Positions 23,701-38,700 of a stretch of 64,000 nt of DNA are shown one piece after another (the stretch's first letter is position 1; every line of letters begins with the position of its first letter). The position numbers and the translations under genes were made by a program. The stretch comes from Micrasema longulum (lineage: Eukaryota > Arthropoda > Insecta > Trichoptera > Brachycentridae). The stretch lies in contig JAGVSM010005005.1 of NCBI GenBank assembly GCA_022494885.1, positions 95,865-159,864 of the forward strand, given 5' to 3'. Under the pieces are notes generated by a model, which did no database searches, had not been told where the DNA came from, and saw only the letters and a list, made by a program, of their open reading frames with translations.

Positions 23701-26700
23701 GTTCTGAAAAGGGGGCAGTGGGTCAAATAAGTTCGGGAACTTGTGTTTAAGTGATCCTTTACATACTGCGTAACATTAACCATTCCGCCTATCCGCATTT
23801 CTTTCATTTATTGATCGTGTGACAGATCATCGGGCCTATCAGTACGGGGTACGGGGGCAGGGGGCGCACTCACCAGCATGGGGATATTGGGAACGACCAC
23901 GACGTCGTCCTCCGAGCCCGCGGAGTTCACGTCGTCGTAGACGTACGTCTTCTTCTGGTGGTACGAGAGGGTCCCGTTGTCGTGCCACGTCAGGTTCACC
24001 TTCTCCCAAGTCTCTCTGTGACAAGAAAATATTTTGATTAAAAAAAATAATAATTAAAAAAAGCTTCGAATCACATTTCTTTACGAACGCTGGAACCACG
24101 TCCTACACGAAGTATGCGTTCCACGAAGTAAAGTAAAGTGATAAACAAGATTATTATGTTTTAGGAAATACATCAAAACGGTTAAAAGTTAATAAATTGA
24201 AATTAAATATCGCAAAAATAAAATTTATGAATATTGGGAGAAAAAATATACTCCTGGGATACAATATACGAGGAAACAAGGAGAAGAAGAAGAAGAAGAA
24301 CCCTCATCTCGAACGTCCGAACAAGGCCTTCGCAAGTTCTGCAAATTCGGAGCTCACTTTCTGCGAGCTTGTGCTCGTCCTGCATATTGTGTCCCCTTTC
24401 CGGCGGGATATTTTATCTGCCGATTCGTACTTATTTAAGCGTAAATATTTTCGTTAACAATGGAAGATAGAAACGTTAAAACTCATTAGATCGTTCGTCA
24501 ATCGTTTTGCGAGGGAAACACAATATTACATACTGCGCTGTACTTGTATTCTGTTCGCGGATACTCGGCATCGTATTATTTGTTTTGACTCCGACAAACA
24601 CACATTCGGCGCGGCGTCGCCTCGGTCGATCGAAGTCGGCCGAAATACTTAACATATTGAAATGTGTCAAAGTCAGCGGTGAATCTTCTCCGGCTCCAGC
24701 TGGCGGGTGACCTTCTTCCGAGCGGCTCGGCCTTCCTCGCCCTCCCGATACGGCGCCGCGTACAGTGGCCATATTGACCGTCCGCTTGCGGAGCGTGCCT
24801 ATCCGCGAAGACACACTACACCGCATAGTGCAGGCATCGGGAATACCGCCGAACAGACGCGACCTCATACCCGAGTTATAAGACGTGAAATCTGTGCCCA
24901 CTTGTGAGTCTAGAGGTAAGTATAATATGTATGTTGGGTATACAGCCGATTTCAAATTCAAGGTTGTGTACATACTCCTGTCGAAATCCATCGTAACTAT
25001 TAGTAAGTACGTATTACTCTCAATTGAAATATTGACGCTGTTAACAAAACAGTGACGTGTAAGTAAAACAAATAACTTACATAAATATAAAGGTCTTCTT
25101 GCGTGAAATTTTAAGAGCATGCGCGGTATGACCTTTCTTCGTACGAACGCACTAATGTGTTTTCTCCCTGGATTATGGAACTAGAACCATGATTTTTTTA
25201 CACGCTATATATATTTACCATCGGCATGTCCTCTATAGTTTGTTTTATTTTTCGATTACAAAAGTAGGAGCAAGGACCACCCGAAACCCTAAAAACGCCC
25301 AGTTTTATCTTCAGACGTACGGTATACAAATATGGTAAATATTTTGAAAAAAAAAACAAATTCATACGCAGAAAATTTCTTTCTGATACTGTGTTTCTTA
25401 AACAAAATCTAAATCGGTTCGCCCGGCAACGCGTAATCCGATGCAACGTCAGCTCGGACAAGAATTTAAACGTCGTGCATCGAACGAACATTCACATTTC
25501 ATCTTGGCATTTCGTGTCGGCCGTCCACCAGCTCCTCGCCAAGTGTTCGCTATTGTAAAATCCTTTTGTACTATATAATAGGATGTAACTCGTGTGTAAC
25601 TGTTTAATAAATAACTTCAATTGTAATCCATCTTTCTCATTTAACCTCAAATCAACTCACGCGCACCCGTCCTATAGTATCATCATTGAAAATGTAGACT
25701 CCGACACTGAGATAAAACGTATAACAGAAGCGCTCCGGACAGCATTTAACAAAATGAAAAATCTTCTTTGTGACGATAACATAAACCTTAAGCTGAGACA
25801 ACGAATGGTCAAATGTTATACATGGTAAGTCTTACTGTGCGGTATCTCTGTCACGCCTCTGCGCGGACTCTTAAAGTCAATATTATAATGCGCCTTCGAG
25901 CGTTTGAAATGTGGATCCACCGTAGAATGTTAAACATATCTTGGACCGATACCGTACCTTCGGCGAGACAAGGGCACAATATACTATTTTGTAATTTTTT
26001 AACGAGAGACTTTTAAAGCGTTTTGAAGAATCATATCATGTTAATTAATACTTAATTAGTACTTACTACCTGCATTTAATTAATTATTGTTGGTTGTGAA
26101 TTTTTGATCAAAGAAATATAAATGTTCATGGAAGCAGAGAGAGAAGGAGGAGAGTAGAGTTGGAGCTATACAATGTCTTCTCCCTTTTATGTGCTTTTCA
26201 TTTAATATTTACATTTTTACTTTTTTTAGAATTTAATAATTTTTTTCCCTCTCCTTCTGCATTCATAATAAATTAGTGTGAAATCTGTAATTGGTCTTAC
26301 TTTTTTTAATTGTTCTTTTGTACCTTGTATGATTTCCTTAAAAAATAAATAAATAAATGTTATTCTGCCAATGTGACAAAGGCAGTATAGCACTCTAGCG
26401 AAATGAGATTAAACTTAATGGGTGAATTTGGTTCTCCAAATAAAAGGATGTTTTTAAGGCACACTTTCATACTTCTCTCATTTAAAGAATTTTTAACAAT
26501 TGTGCCCCTGTTTTATGATAACCCTAGTACGATATGATAACCAACAATGAAGTATTACGTAGAGCCGATACGGATAGAGAACTATTCACCACCGACAAGC
26601 TCCGTGGAACGATCGTTATTTAAGTGAACCTACCGGAAGTATAACTAAAATGTTTTTCCCTACCATTTTCCATGCCTATGATTTCAGGATAATGCAAAAT

Positions 26701-29700
26701 GCTGACTACGAGCTCACCCAGATGCTTACGGGTCATGGTGGGTTCATGAGCTACCTGCATCGCTTTGAGCTCTCCGAGATCGACAGCTACCCATGCGACG
26801 GTGAAACTCCTCGAGATGTCCCTCACCTGTTGATGCATTGTCCCCTTTTCAGCTTTTAAAGACAACAGCTGGAGGCGCGATGCAGAAGCTTGGGTGAAGA
26901 CCTACTAGGTAATAAAGAACTCGCACGAGAGTTAATATCATACATGGTCAATATAGTGCAGGCAATTGGTAAAATAAACCAAAGTAGGGAACGAAATGCC
27001 GAACACTCCTCTAGTGGAACGGAAGGCCTGTTGACTGCTGCTAACAGGCCGGCTTCTCCTGAAGAGTTTTAAGTGGTTTCCTCTCCACATGAGCAAATAC
27101 TGAGAAGTTCCTGATTGGCCCACATTAGTATATCCCTCCTGATCCCAACAGTTTAGATATATTTAAAGAAATTTTATTGCAGAAAAATCCTCTTTTGAAA
27201 TATAAACCTTGTATATTATAGGCAAGGTAAATAATAAAGCAACTCGTATAAAAAAAAGCTCCGTGAGATATCATATTTAAAATATGCGTTGTAGGTGATA
27301 AATATGCTGTACTTCAGCTTGTCACGAAGGGGAAGATCGAGGGACGTAGAGGGGTCGGAAGAAAACAGCTTTCCTGGCTTCGAAACATCCGAGCATGGAC
27401 CAGGATTAGAACTGCGGAGGAGCTGTTTCGCCCTGCTCAGGATAGGGAAGCTTTCTCCCGAGTGATCGTCAACGTCGAGGAGACTCGGCATGACACGCGA
27501 AGAAGATCTCTCCTTCTGTCGGTGCGGGAGTCTTTACTTCACTAAAGACATAAGACTAAAGACTGATACAGTGTACATACATTGTCCACGTGCGATACAG
27601 CTGGAGCTACACGATCGAAAGTGCGCACAATACATTGTGATTCATTATGACATTATATAACATACGAGTGAGCCAGTTTGGCGGCGACCTACTTTAGTCG
27701 TGTGTCGTGTACGACGTGTACTCGCACGGGCATGGCCAGTTTGCTTCTCGCCCGCGCCCGCGCCCGCGCCCGCTCCGACGGATCGATTGTTATTATGAGT
27801 ACCTACCTCTTTAATTAGGTTCCCTAGACTCGTACGAGAGTCGACCAACCTGCGGCGCTATTCTGAACCGCTCTCGCGTTTGTAGAAAACACATTAATCT
27901 AGCGTATTTTGCATGTAAATACGCGAGACAAAAGCTTTTTCTATGGCCGCGAGAGCGTTTGGAATATCACCAGCGGGCTGCTGATGCGCCAGCGCCGTCT
28001 CGGTTTATCCGCCACACTCATGCGGGGTAGTTATTTGAGATTCATTTCGAGATAACTAAAGCTAACGCTGATTACAACCAGAGATTCGCAAATACCTTCA
28101 ATAACTTACGCACAATTAATTAATATCAACATTTATCTTTCTTAATGTATTGTTTTTTTGGACTTTTAAGGTGAATTTAGTTTTGTCATCATAAGTATTT
28201 ATAAAATTAAGAAATTAAGCAAACAAGCTTCTTTGTCAAGGTTTACGTAACGTAAGTGCTTTGAAACCGGTCGGTGAAAAGTAAAAATTAGTGGTTAAAA
28301 ACAAAGTTGTTTTATTTATTTTACTAAATTAAATATTATTTATTTATTTTATTTGACACTTTATATACATATACACATAATATACATATAAGGACGGGCA
28401 TATTGCCTTAAGGCAATTTCTTCCTACCTACCCAAACCGTTCAGTTTGAGAAAATTATAAACTCATGGACATATTGAATCTTACAATTTTTTTACAAAAA
28501 TTAAAAGCAAAGATTAACAAAAATAAATATATATATTTAAAAAAAAACAACACTATACTATAAAGAGAGGAGAGGGGATAGGAAGGAAAGAAGAAGGATA
28601 AAGGAACAATTTAAATATTTAGATAGTGACATTTCAATCTTGACTTAAATGTAAATAAAGAAGGCGTCTCTAACATTAGTGGTAGATTATTCCACAATCG
28701 AGCGGCTACTACTGTGAAAGAGGAGGCAAGAAAATTAGAGCGATGACAGGGTATTAAAAGGGTTCTCTCGTTACTAGAACGAAGAGATAGTCCGCGTTGT
28801 GAAAGAGGTTGGAAGAGCTCTCTCAGATAAACAGGCGAAGTGAGATATTGTGAAGAAGTGATAGAATGTGAATGTTTCTTCCATGCTTGATACTGAGCCA
28901 GTGTAGTTGCGTGCGATACTCGGTTATGTGGTCAAATTTGCGAAGATTAAATATATAACGATATTAATCAACCGATGATAAGAGAGTTGCGGAAGATTTC
29001 CGGTTTATGTACCGTCAACCGGCCAAGAAGAAGCGGAAGAGAGCTTATGACATCACATGCGGATAAACTTCAGATACGATACATTAAAAAAAATTAATAA
29101 CATATTTGGCTCAGTTTAATAGTAACAAAATCTGGTAACAATATATTAAAAAACATCCAACTTTGAACTTCCTCATTAGAACTAGTTGGCGAAACAGTTA
29201 ATTTTTATCTAAGGAAAGTTTGTTTTACGACCGAATCGACAGTATCTGTTTAGACATTCACACATCACTGGTTTATTGAAGTATTTAGCTCTTATACGGA
29301 CTCGTGCGTGCTTCTAAGGGGAAACAAGGGACCGGAAGTAAGGAGAGATCTCAGCAAAATGTTCGCACGAGGTTTTCCCGGAGCCCGAACCCGTCCGACG
29401 TTTCTCCTTTTTATTTATTTATATACGGCATTTCTGCCATTTACACATATGTGGTATAAAGAGTGCTTAAAAAAAAAAAAATTAAAAAATCGAGTATGAA
29501 ATATTAATATACTCGTACTATACACATTATAAATTACTTGAAATATATATATATATTAAAGAAATTATATAATAATAAAATACATTAATCAATTAAATTA
29601 TAACCATTCCAACCCAATTTCCTTCAGTTAATTTGCTCTTTTTGATAAAAATATGTTGGTCACTTTATTTTTTAAGTTAGGCAGAGATAAACTAAATATA

Positions 29701-32700
29701 TCAAAATATGATGCATATTCATTCCCAGTATTCTGTAATCTAACAATATATTGAGCTACCGTTCGAGAATTTCGACCATAAAATATTGTAGATGTTCTGC
29801 TTAACCTAAGTGGTACATAGAATGAAATCAACTTAAGTAGATCAGGGGTATCGAACATTGGTTTTATTATTTTATATAAAGTCGTAAGATCGGTCGATGT
29901 TCTTCGTTCTTTATCGCACCGAGAGTGTTCAATATTTCGGAAAACCGTATTGAGCTCTCAAGGACAAACACTATTTTTTTGAGAGGAGTTAAGGACTGGA
30001 TTTTCCTCAATGGGAGGGATTTGAGTAGGAAACTCCTTGATGATTTCCCGAATGTTTGAGTTTACTGTTTACCATATCGATGTGCCGTATATTTGTTTTA
30101 TTGTCGTTATTATTATTGTTATGTTTCTGATCCTATAAAATATTTGCGATGATATTCTCACGGGTCCGTGTCGACTAATTGCTCGTCCCAAATCAACACG
30201 GGACTTTTAGTCCCACGGAGTTGGGACTTGGGTCTCAAATAATGTGCAATAAACTGTCTGTAGGTGAATTTCGTATTCTACATGCCATCGTATGGTTAGT
30301 TCGTTTGACAATTTGATTACAATCGAACCTATAATAGTAAGATGTAGGAATGTTAATTTTGCGCGTACTTTAAGTGCTTAGAAAAAACGAATTCCCATAT
30401 TGCATTGTTTGGTAATTTCTATGGTAAGCTGTTACATGAAGCATTGCGCGAGGCTGGGAAAATGTTGTGTTTGTGAACGCGGGCGTATTATTCCACCGGG
30501 ACAAGCTCACAGCACATTCAATCCACTATCTGCCATCTCGCGCACTCGCAAGTCGGCGCGCGGCGGGGTCTGGCCCTGGCCTGAGAAAATACTTTTTTGT
30601 TTTTACAATCGCTCAGAAGACAAGGACGTTATTGGTAATTGCGCGTGTATTTATAATAAAAATTAAATCACATTATTACTGGAACAAGTGGCATTCGATT
30701 TCCCGATCCGCCGGTTGCGAAATAATAATGCGCTGTTCCCTGATCAGCACAGCGCAAACTATGGCTCGCATGCATCGATGTCCCGATCGTGTCGCATTGT
30801 AAACTCGAGACGGGATGTGGACTTTTTTGGTGCAAGTCTTTCTAGATTTAAACAGTTACTAAGATAGACCAGATCTTGTCTCGAGGTAGTAATTTTTTGT
30901 TTTTTTTTATCTTAGTTTTAATTTTCTTTATTCGTATTTTATAGAGTTATTGTGCCTGTATGCATTATGAAGATTTGCGTTTGCCATTTTTTGAACTGAG
31001 TCTGATCGCACTACTTGCCTGTTGGCAGATGAACGCTCGAATTGGTCTGGTTCGCGGGACGCTTTATCTTTATCTACTTTGCCACCGAACCCTAATACAA
31101 TGAATGCAATTACCTACCTTGTATCGGGGTTCTAGCACCTTATAGTTTGGAACTTCCATCTCAGCAGTCAGGATCATAATTATTTCACTATTGGCAATGA
31201 AATCTAACAAATCGACATCACCATAAAAAATAATTAGTACTGATCCCGATTCTTTAAGTAAACCAGGTGGTAAAATGGCGTATAAGTGTCCTAAGAGGAA
31301 TGTTGCGACGTTTTGATATCTCATAGACACTTCCCGCATTATTTGGTATATCTTGAAAAGCAAATTTAAGCCTATTTTCCGTCCATTAGGCTCTGAAAGT
31401 CGTTCTAATATACGTCCTCGGCATTGTTGTCGGTCTTAAAAAAGAATAATATAATTTAATTTAACTAATAAACTTTGTTTAATATAATATAAAGGGAGAC
31501 AATAAGCGTTTATTGACATTTAAACAAACTATTTACTCAAAATGGCATCTTCCCCCATCGATGGGGGAAAATTCATCAATAAATCCCAGGAGCACACAAC
31601 ATAACCTCGAACATCAAAATCTTGTACACGCAGCATGTTATTATGCAATGAAATCCAGATAAATGGTACTAAATAGACATTCTGAATAATAATAGTCAAT
31701 TTAAATTATGTTTAATTATATAGAATATAAAAAAAGGGGTACATACCTCGTTTTTTCGAAATGTTTTTCCTAAAATACATTCAATACTAATGGGCTACTA
31801 AAGAGTAACTACTAAAACGGTAATTACAGTGACATTTAGTGACGAGGGAAAAAACAAGGTGAGCTTGCGCATCTTCCCTCATTAGGCATCTTCCCCCGAC
31901 TTATCTTATACGATATTTATTTATTTATTTGACGGACTTATGCAGTCAATTCTAACAATGGTAAATACATTTTTTTATAATAAATACAGGCACTAATAAA
32001 ATAAAATTAAAGCTAGGACAAAAAAAAAATACTACCTCGAGACAAGATCCGGTCTATCTTAGTGAATTTTTAAATCTACTCGTATAAAGACTTACACCAA
32101 AAAAGTCCAGATCTTGTCTCGAGTTTACAATACGACACAATCGGGACATTGGTGCATGCGAGCCATAGTTTGCGCTGTGCTGATCGAGGAACAGCACATT
32201 ATTATTTCGCAACCGGTGGATCAGAACATTGAATATAATATCGGCATGGGTTTAAAGGGTGAAAAGACAAATAAAAAAAAATAAAATTTAGTTTTTCTGT
32301 CTCTCCTGGAAATGGAACTTTTTCGAGTCAGTTAAGTTGCATGATTTCCGTGTGATGCTGCAGTATTGCAGTAATGTACGCCCACTGCCCAGCGCAGGCG
32401 GTAGGCGGCGGCAGCACGCGGCTTGTCCAGGCGTTGACCTCCCCGGGATAAATTACTCCGGCGAGAAAACGGACTATACTACCCACGAGTCCATCTGCGC
32501 GTACTATACGCGAGTATCACCTGTTGTGCGCTACCCGCTCGTGATAGAATTATTAGCATTAGCAATCTAGTTTTGTAATAACAATAGCAGCTTCCAAAAG
32601 CGCTTTCTAATTTTAGTGGATCTTTAATTAGTTCTTGGATGTTCCTACGTGTTAGCGAACAAAACTAAGGAGTCGAATAGAGGAGTGAGACGCGAGCTCA

Positions 32701-35700
32701 AATTATGGCTGGTGGGGAAAAGTTTTTTATATTTTTTTAGTTTCTAATTTTTAATAATATTACATAATTTAATATAAAATCTTTATATACAAGGCAATGT
32801 TCGAATGGTTCTCCTCGATGGACTAGATAACTAACAGACCGATTTACGTGCGGTTTTCGGATAAATGTACGTCTTTGCCGCGAGAAGGTTTATAGCTCAT
32901 AAAATCTTCAATTTATTAAGAACAAAAAGTTAGGAGCGTAAATGTTTTTTTTATCCATCACCAGGGTTGCATTCGCCGAGAATGCGGATACAAAAATATG
33001 GACAGAGGTTATTTTTTTGTGTATAAAAAAAGGTGGTTTTTGAATGTTTACAGACAACATTCGTTTTTTTATGGATCCCAATCGGATTATTTCATTTAAT
33101 TCCTTATAATTTCTACCTAAATGTTTCAGGGCCCGTTTCACAATGAAAAGTTAATATTTATCTTTAATTTTATCTACAGAGTAAAATTGAGTTTTCTCAA
33201 TGAAAAATAGCATATATGTACGTTTTCGAAACATGTACAATTACGGATAACCGACGGAGATCTTTAAATTTGTGTCCAAATATACACATTTTCGTACATA
33301 AATATCGATTTTACTTTATTCCGTCTGACGATAGCATTTGTAATCGAAGCCCAGGGAGGCAATTACAGTCGGAATATACGGAAGTCATACCTTTACCATG
33401 CCGGTATAGTTGAAGATAAATTCTCCCGCGGGATTATGAAGATACGCTACAGATCCTCTATCTTCAAGTTCGGCAAGGTGGGTAAGAAAGGGCTCTTGTT
33501 TTTTTGATTTCCTATTTCAAGATTTTTACCCGAGACCCGAGAGTAGGCGTCAAATTGAAAACACTCGTTCACTTGCATACGCAGAAATGTATTCTTCATC
33601 CACCCGGCCACGGAAAAAAAAATATTTTTTCGAATATTTTTTAGCGTTCATATGATGTACCCAAATATTTCGATTTCGTGGTCATTTTTAACAAGTTACA
33701 AATAACTCCGTATCAGAAAATGGCAATGAAGTCCGGGTAAAGTGGGGTTCGAACCTCGGACCTCTGATCCGCGAGTCCGCTACACCAGCCGCGGGATCAC
33801 CACCCGACTGTAAAAATTCACCCCAATTTAATCGTGTCGTGTGGATTAGGACGATGCGTATGAATGCACCCGTGAGAGAGCAATAAAAATACATAGGGTA
33901 GTATGATATTTAATTAAGATATTTTTGCAACTAAAGTGACTTTTGTAGAAATCTCGGTAGATAGTTGAAATGTTTAATTTCTTTAGCCGCGATCTATTCG
34001 CCCCGTATCCGCGAAGCAGTAAAGCCGTAAGCCATCGAAGGTTTTATTAGAGTTGGACCCGTCAAGCGATGGATTACGAATACTACGTAACTACGCTAGG
34101 AGCAATATCTGGGCCTCGATTATGATGGGAAGATAAAGACGTCATACCTTCACCTTGACGGTATAGTTGAAGATAAATTCCCTCTAGCTATTATAAAGAT
34201 ATACTACCGACCCCCCACCTTCAAGTTTTGAATAAGGTACATCGATATGAAACAAGGGGAAGCGTACGTCACGGTACACATATCTATACATAGCTTCAGT
34301 ATGACGTCATAGTTAAAGATAAAGTCTTCCGACCGACTATAAAGGTACACTACCGATACCCCCACCATCAAGTTTTGATGTAAGTACATCATTTTGTACA
34401 GACGGGTCTGGAACCCCTCAATACGTTTATCTACGCATTCAAAGTGTCGAAAATTTTTCTCAACCGAGCAATTTTTCCTTTTATTATGATTTATTTTATC
34501 GTTTTGAGGTTGGCACTTTTTTTTCTTAAAAGCCTATTAAAAATATGAGAGAGAAATAAGTAAATTTTGAAATCGAATTAAATTCCGACATAGCTGCCAC
34601 TTTAATAAAACGAGCGCTTAGATGTGAAAACAATGTCGCTAGATTCTCTCCTATTAACAAATAAGAGTATCTAGGCGACAGACACAGATTATATGCGTCA
34701 GAAAGTTACCACTGTAAAAAAATAATTTAGTTATTATCTGTTTTGCTATCTTCCGAGTGTATGTATCGAGACGTTATAGGAGCCGGCTTTGTAGTCGATT
34801 GGTCGACAGACGATCGTTAAGCGTGCCGTCTGCGTGATTTCCAAAAGTCACGCAAAATTCATGTTCAACCGAGCATTTTTTTCTTGAATTGGGATTTATT
34901 GGAGTTTATAATCGCTTTGAAGTGAGCACTTTTTACTACAGAAGCCTATTTAAAAGATAAATTAGAACTTTTAAAATGTTAATGACGTAAGGAACGCGGA
35001 CTAATTGTTTGCGGTCATTCCATTGGCTAGTATCATACAATGTCGATATGACAAGTATGTAGATCATACCGAGGTAAGATACAGATAGTACAGAAGTTAA
35101 GTATACCGTCTCGATATATACAGATGAAGATAGCGTTCATAATCGAGACACAGGCGGAGTAACGAAGTTTGGCTAATCGCATAAAACGACAACGGTCGCC
35201 TTGCCGTTACGAAAGTGGTCGGTATAATTTCTTAATTTAAGCAATTCAATCGTTGATTTGCAATCGAAAAAGAAATGCTGATTTGCGACATTCGAGGTTT
35301 TGAAAACGAAGTCCAATTAATTGTTGTAATCCTCTGGAAAACAAATGTAGAATCCTCGTACGCAGGGGGAGCGCTTAGGAGACCGCAGCTCATTATACCT
35401 GCGTGAACTCTGCGAAGTTTTCATACGAAATATTGCGATTCAGAACTGAAATTCTAGCAAGTTCGCTCGCCATAAGTTCTTACGGAAAATGAAAGTATTC
35501 GCGTTTTAATATTGTTACGCGGGCAGTGCTAAATATAGCTATAATTTGCGCCGGATTATCGTTACAAGTTCCCACGCGAGAGATTGTTCATACCGAACTT
35601 CTCCCATGGCGCGGTGTGACGCAACTTTGCTCACAATACGCGGGAGCGAAATATAATAGTAAATAGGCGACTGCTGTCTCGTAATCGGAATCCACTTGTT

Positions 35701-38700
35701 TATCGCGACGCGGAGCCTCGCGCCGAGGACGTGCCTGGAAATTCAGCTCAACCGGAGGCGAGGATTTTTCAATTCACACTACTCTTCGTTTTCTGCCTTC
35801 GACTTACACGAAACATCCGCATCTACAGAGCTACATCCGATTTTGAAAATATATTATCTCTAAAAACACTTTACCGCTCATTGGTTTGTCCCATTCTCGA
35901 ATACGCCTCCGTAATATGGTCTCCTTCATATGTTACTCATATAAATCGCATCGAATCAGTTCAGCATAAATTTATAATAAAAATTGCGTACAAACTAGGA
36001 ATCACAAGAGATCACTATAACTATACCGACGTGGAATTTTTCCTGAATATATCCAGTCTCTCACAACGTCGATTTAATGCAGATTTAATTTGCATGTTTA
36101 AGATACTCAATAGTTTATTTCATGTCCCGACTATTCTCCAACAAATATCTCTTAATGTTCCTTCACGTAGACTCAGAAATAATGAAGTTCTGTTCCACGG
36201 TCATCACAAGACCAATTATGGTTTCCACGCGCCTCTACCCAGAATGATTAGATTTGTAAATGAAAATCAAGATCTAAATTATTTTGATTGTAAATTGAGT
36301 TTTTTTACAAATAGGTTGAAGAAACATTCCCAATAAATTGACTGTATATTTGTAGGATTTACCTGGATTCCATAATGCCTGTCTAATGTATTACCTTGTC
36401 TTTGCTTTTCTTTGTTGTATTCCTTATAATATTGTTACTCTATTATTATTGTTTTTCGTTATATAATTAGTTTAAATTGGAGATTGTCCGTAAATTTGTT
36501 AAATAAATGAATCTCTCTCGGCTACAAGCGGCTCTTTTCAACCCGCGGAAATACGCCACAAAATTTATATTAGGAACTGCGCCCGTTCAAGTGGCCGCTC
36601 GGAGTGTCTTCATATCTCCCCTCGTCGTCCTCTGCGCCCGCGGTTCGTGACTCCAATCGTTCCTCACAGAAAAGTACGCTTCCGCATAAGTATGCCACCG
36701 AAGTTGGTGGCGTAAAATATGACCGATTCGATTGTCACGAATTTTGATACGGCTTTAGGAAGTGCCGATCTTCGCCGATCCCGTCTGAGACTTCGTCATT
36801 TGTAATGTGATGTCTCCGCGTGGTTCTCGGTACTCTTCCGCAGGACCACATCTCGGTGGCTTCTCCAGACCGCACTCGATCTCCCTTGTCCCGCGTACCT
36901 CCTATTCCGCGCGTGGCATCATCATCATTCCCCTTTCGGAAAACGAAGTATTGCTGTTTCATCAATAGTTTACGTCCGTTCTGCCAGGAACCGCACCCGG
37001 GACCTCGAGAATGGTAGGCGAATGCGCCAACCGCCATCTCACACGCGTGTAGCGTGCCAGTTGCATTCGGAGCTTTCATTCATTATTCCATGTCCACAAA
37101 GATCCTCCGAGCATCTCTGTCGGCTGCCAGTTCCTGCGCATCCTCCCGAGACAGGTTCGCGTCCCGCAGTTCCGACACGAACTGCCGATGAACAGTCAGC
37201 AGTGGACGCTCGGGACGTCCAGAACCTGATGCCTCGTAAAGTAGGCAAGCGCGGTTGATGCATCCGCAGCACATGGCCGAGCCAACCGTATCGCCTCCGC
37301 TTGATGACAGTTATCACCGGAGTTTGATGCGTTCGTTCTCTTATTACTTCATTCCTCACAGAGTCAAACCACCGCCCGCCCGAGATTCTTCCGAGACACC
37401 TATTCTCAAAACTCAGAATGTTGCCGCTTCGGGCCCCGGTGAGGTGCCGCGAGTCGCGTCCGTAGAGGAGAATGCGATGATTCGATCACTCGGTTCGACA
37501 GAGTCAGGGGATTTAGGGCATCGAGGCATGAAGTGTTTTACAGTACATGGGTTTTCGCAAAATTGATTTTTAAACCCACGCATGCGGAGTACCTATTCAG
37601 GCTACCTACAGTGGCCTGAAGACCCCCGACTGAATCGTCAAATATAACCGCATCATCGGCATACTCTAGGTTGCAGAGTTTTCGGGAGGAGGAGATGGAT
37701 ATTCCTCGATCTTCGCCATTGTTAGCGATATCGGGCTGTTTACAGTTTACAATTTATGTACCCGCAGGTAACTCTGCCACTAGATAAATATTATGTAGAA
37801 GCGGAACTCGCAGAACCGGTTAGTCGCTAATCGATTCATTATCACGACACTCGTTGTATGTTGTCAGTAATGGGAATATTGTCTCCGCCGCACGCGGCGC
37901 GCTACGCGGCGGATGCCGGAACTCTCGGGGGCTGCGGCGCGCGGCGCTGATGATGTGCTGATGATGTGCTGATGATGAGATGTTCGATTCGCGAATACAC
38001 GTTTTTTAATTACTTCGCTTACTCGCCTTCCCCGCGAAGGCGGGCGGAACCTGGCCGACTGAAGACCACCGCGCGCTGACTCTGCCCTTTGTTGACTTCT
38101 GATCGCTATATTTTGAAGTCATTTGAAAAAATGATTTTTAAGTTAAAACAAAGATAAATAAGTAAGTTCTTTGAAACATTAATTCTAATCATAATCAAAA
38201 TGGTCCAGCCTGTACCTAAATCCAGGGTCGCGATTATGAATGGCTATCTTCGTCGATATATACTGAGACGGTATAAACTAAGAGAATTGAACATGTCGAG
38301 AAAAAAATGTAAAGATTAATTTTAACAGAAAACTTAATTTTATTTTGTAGATAAAATTGAAGATAAATTTTAACTTCCAATCAGAGTACGTACCCCGATA
38401 TCTACAATATTTGAAGCATCTTATTTTTGCACGTATATATACTGGATTTTTATAAATGTATTTATGTGGAAAACTGCTGTGACTTTATTTTACATATTTT
38501 TTTAATTCTGTAAATATTTTTTTGTATTGCTGTTGTTTTTTTTAATAAACAAAATAAAAACAATAATAACTTAGTGTTTTGGCTTTTCTAACCATTTTAC
38601 TATTGAAATACTAATATGGTTTTGATATTTAAAAAAACTGATCAGTGGCGGTGCCAGGATCAAATCATCTTTACAATAATTAACCGAGACGTACTATTAC

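Noticed and set aside
24476..25120. 214-codon minus-strand frame in the large receptor intron
   Set aside because: It crosses a GC-rich patch where stops are rarer, has no recognisable domain, start context or splice structure, and no codon pattern that sets it apart.
31070..31363. 97-codon frame as a new host gene
   Set aside because: It lies in the core of an inverted repeat, has no known domain, and no splice or start evidence; left as a finding only.
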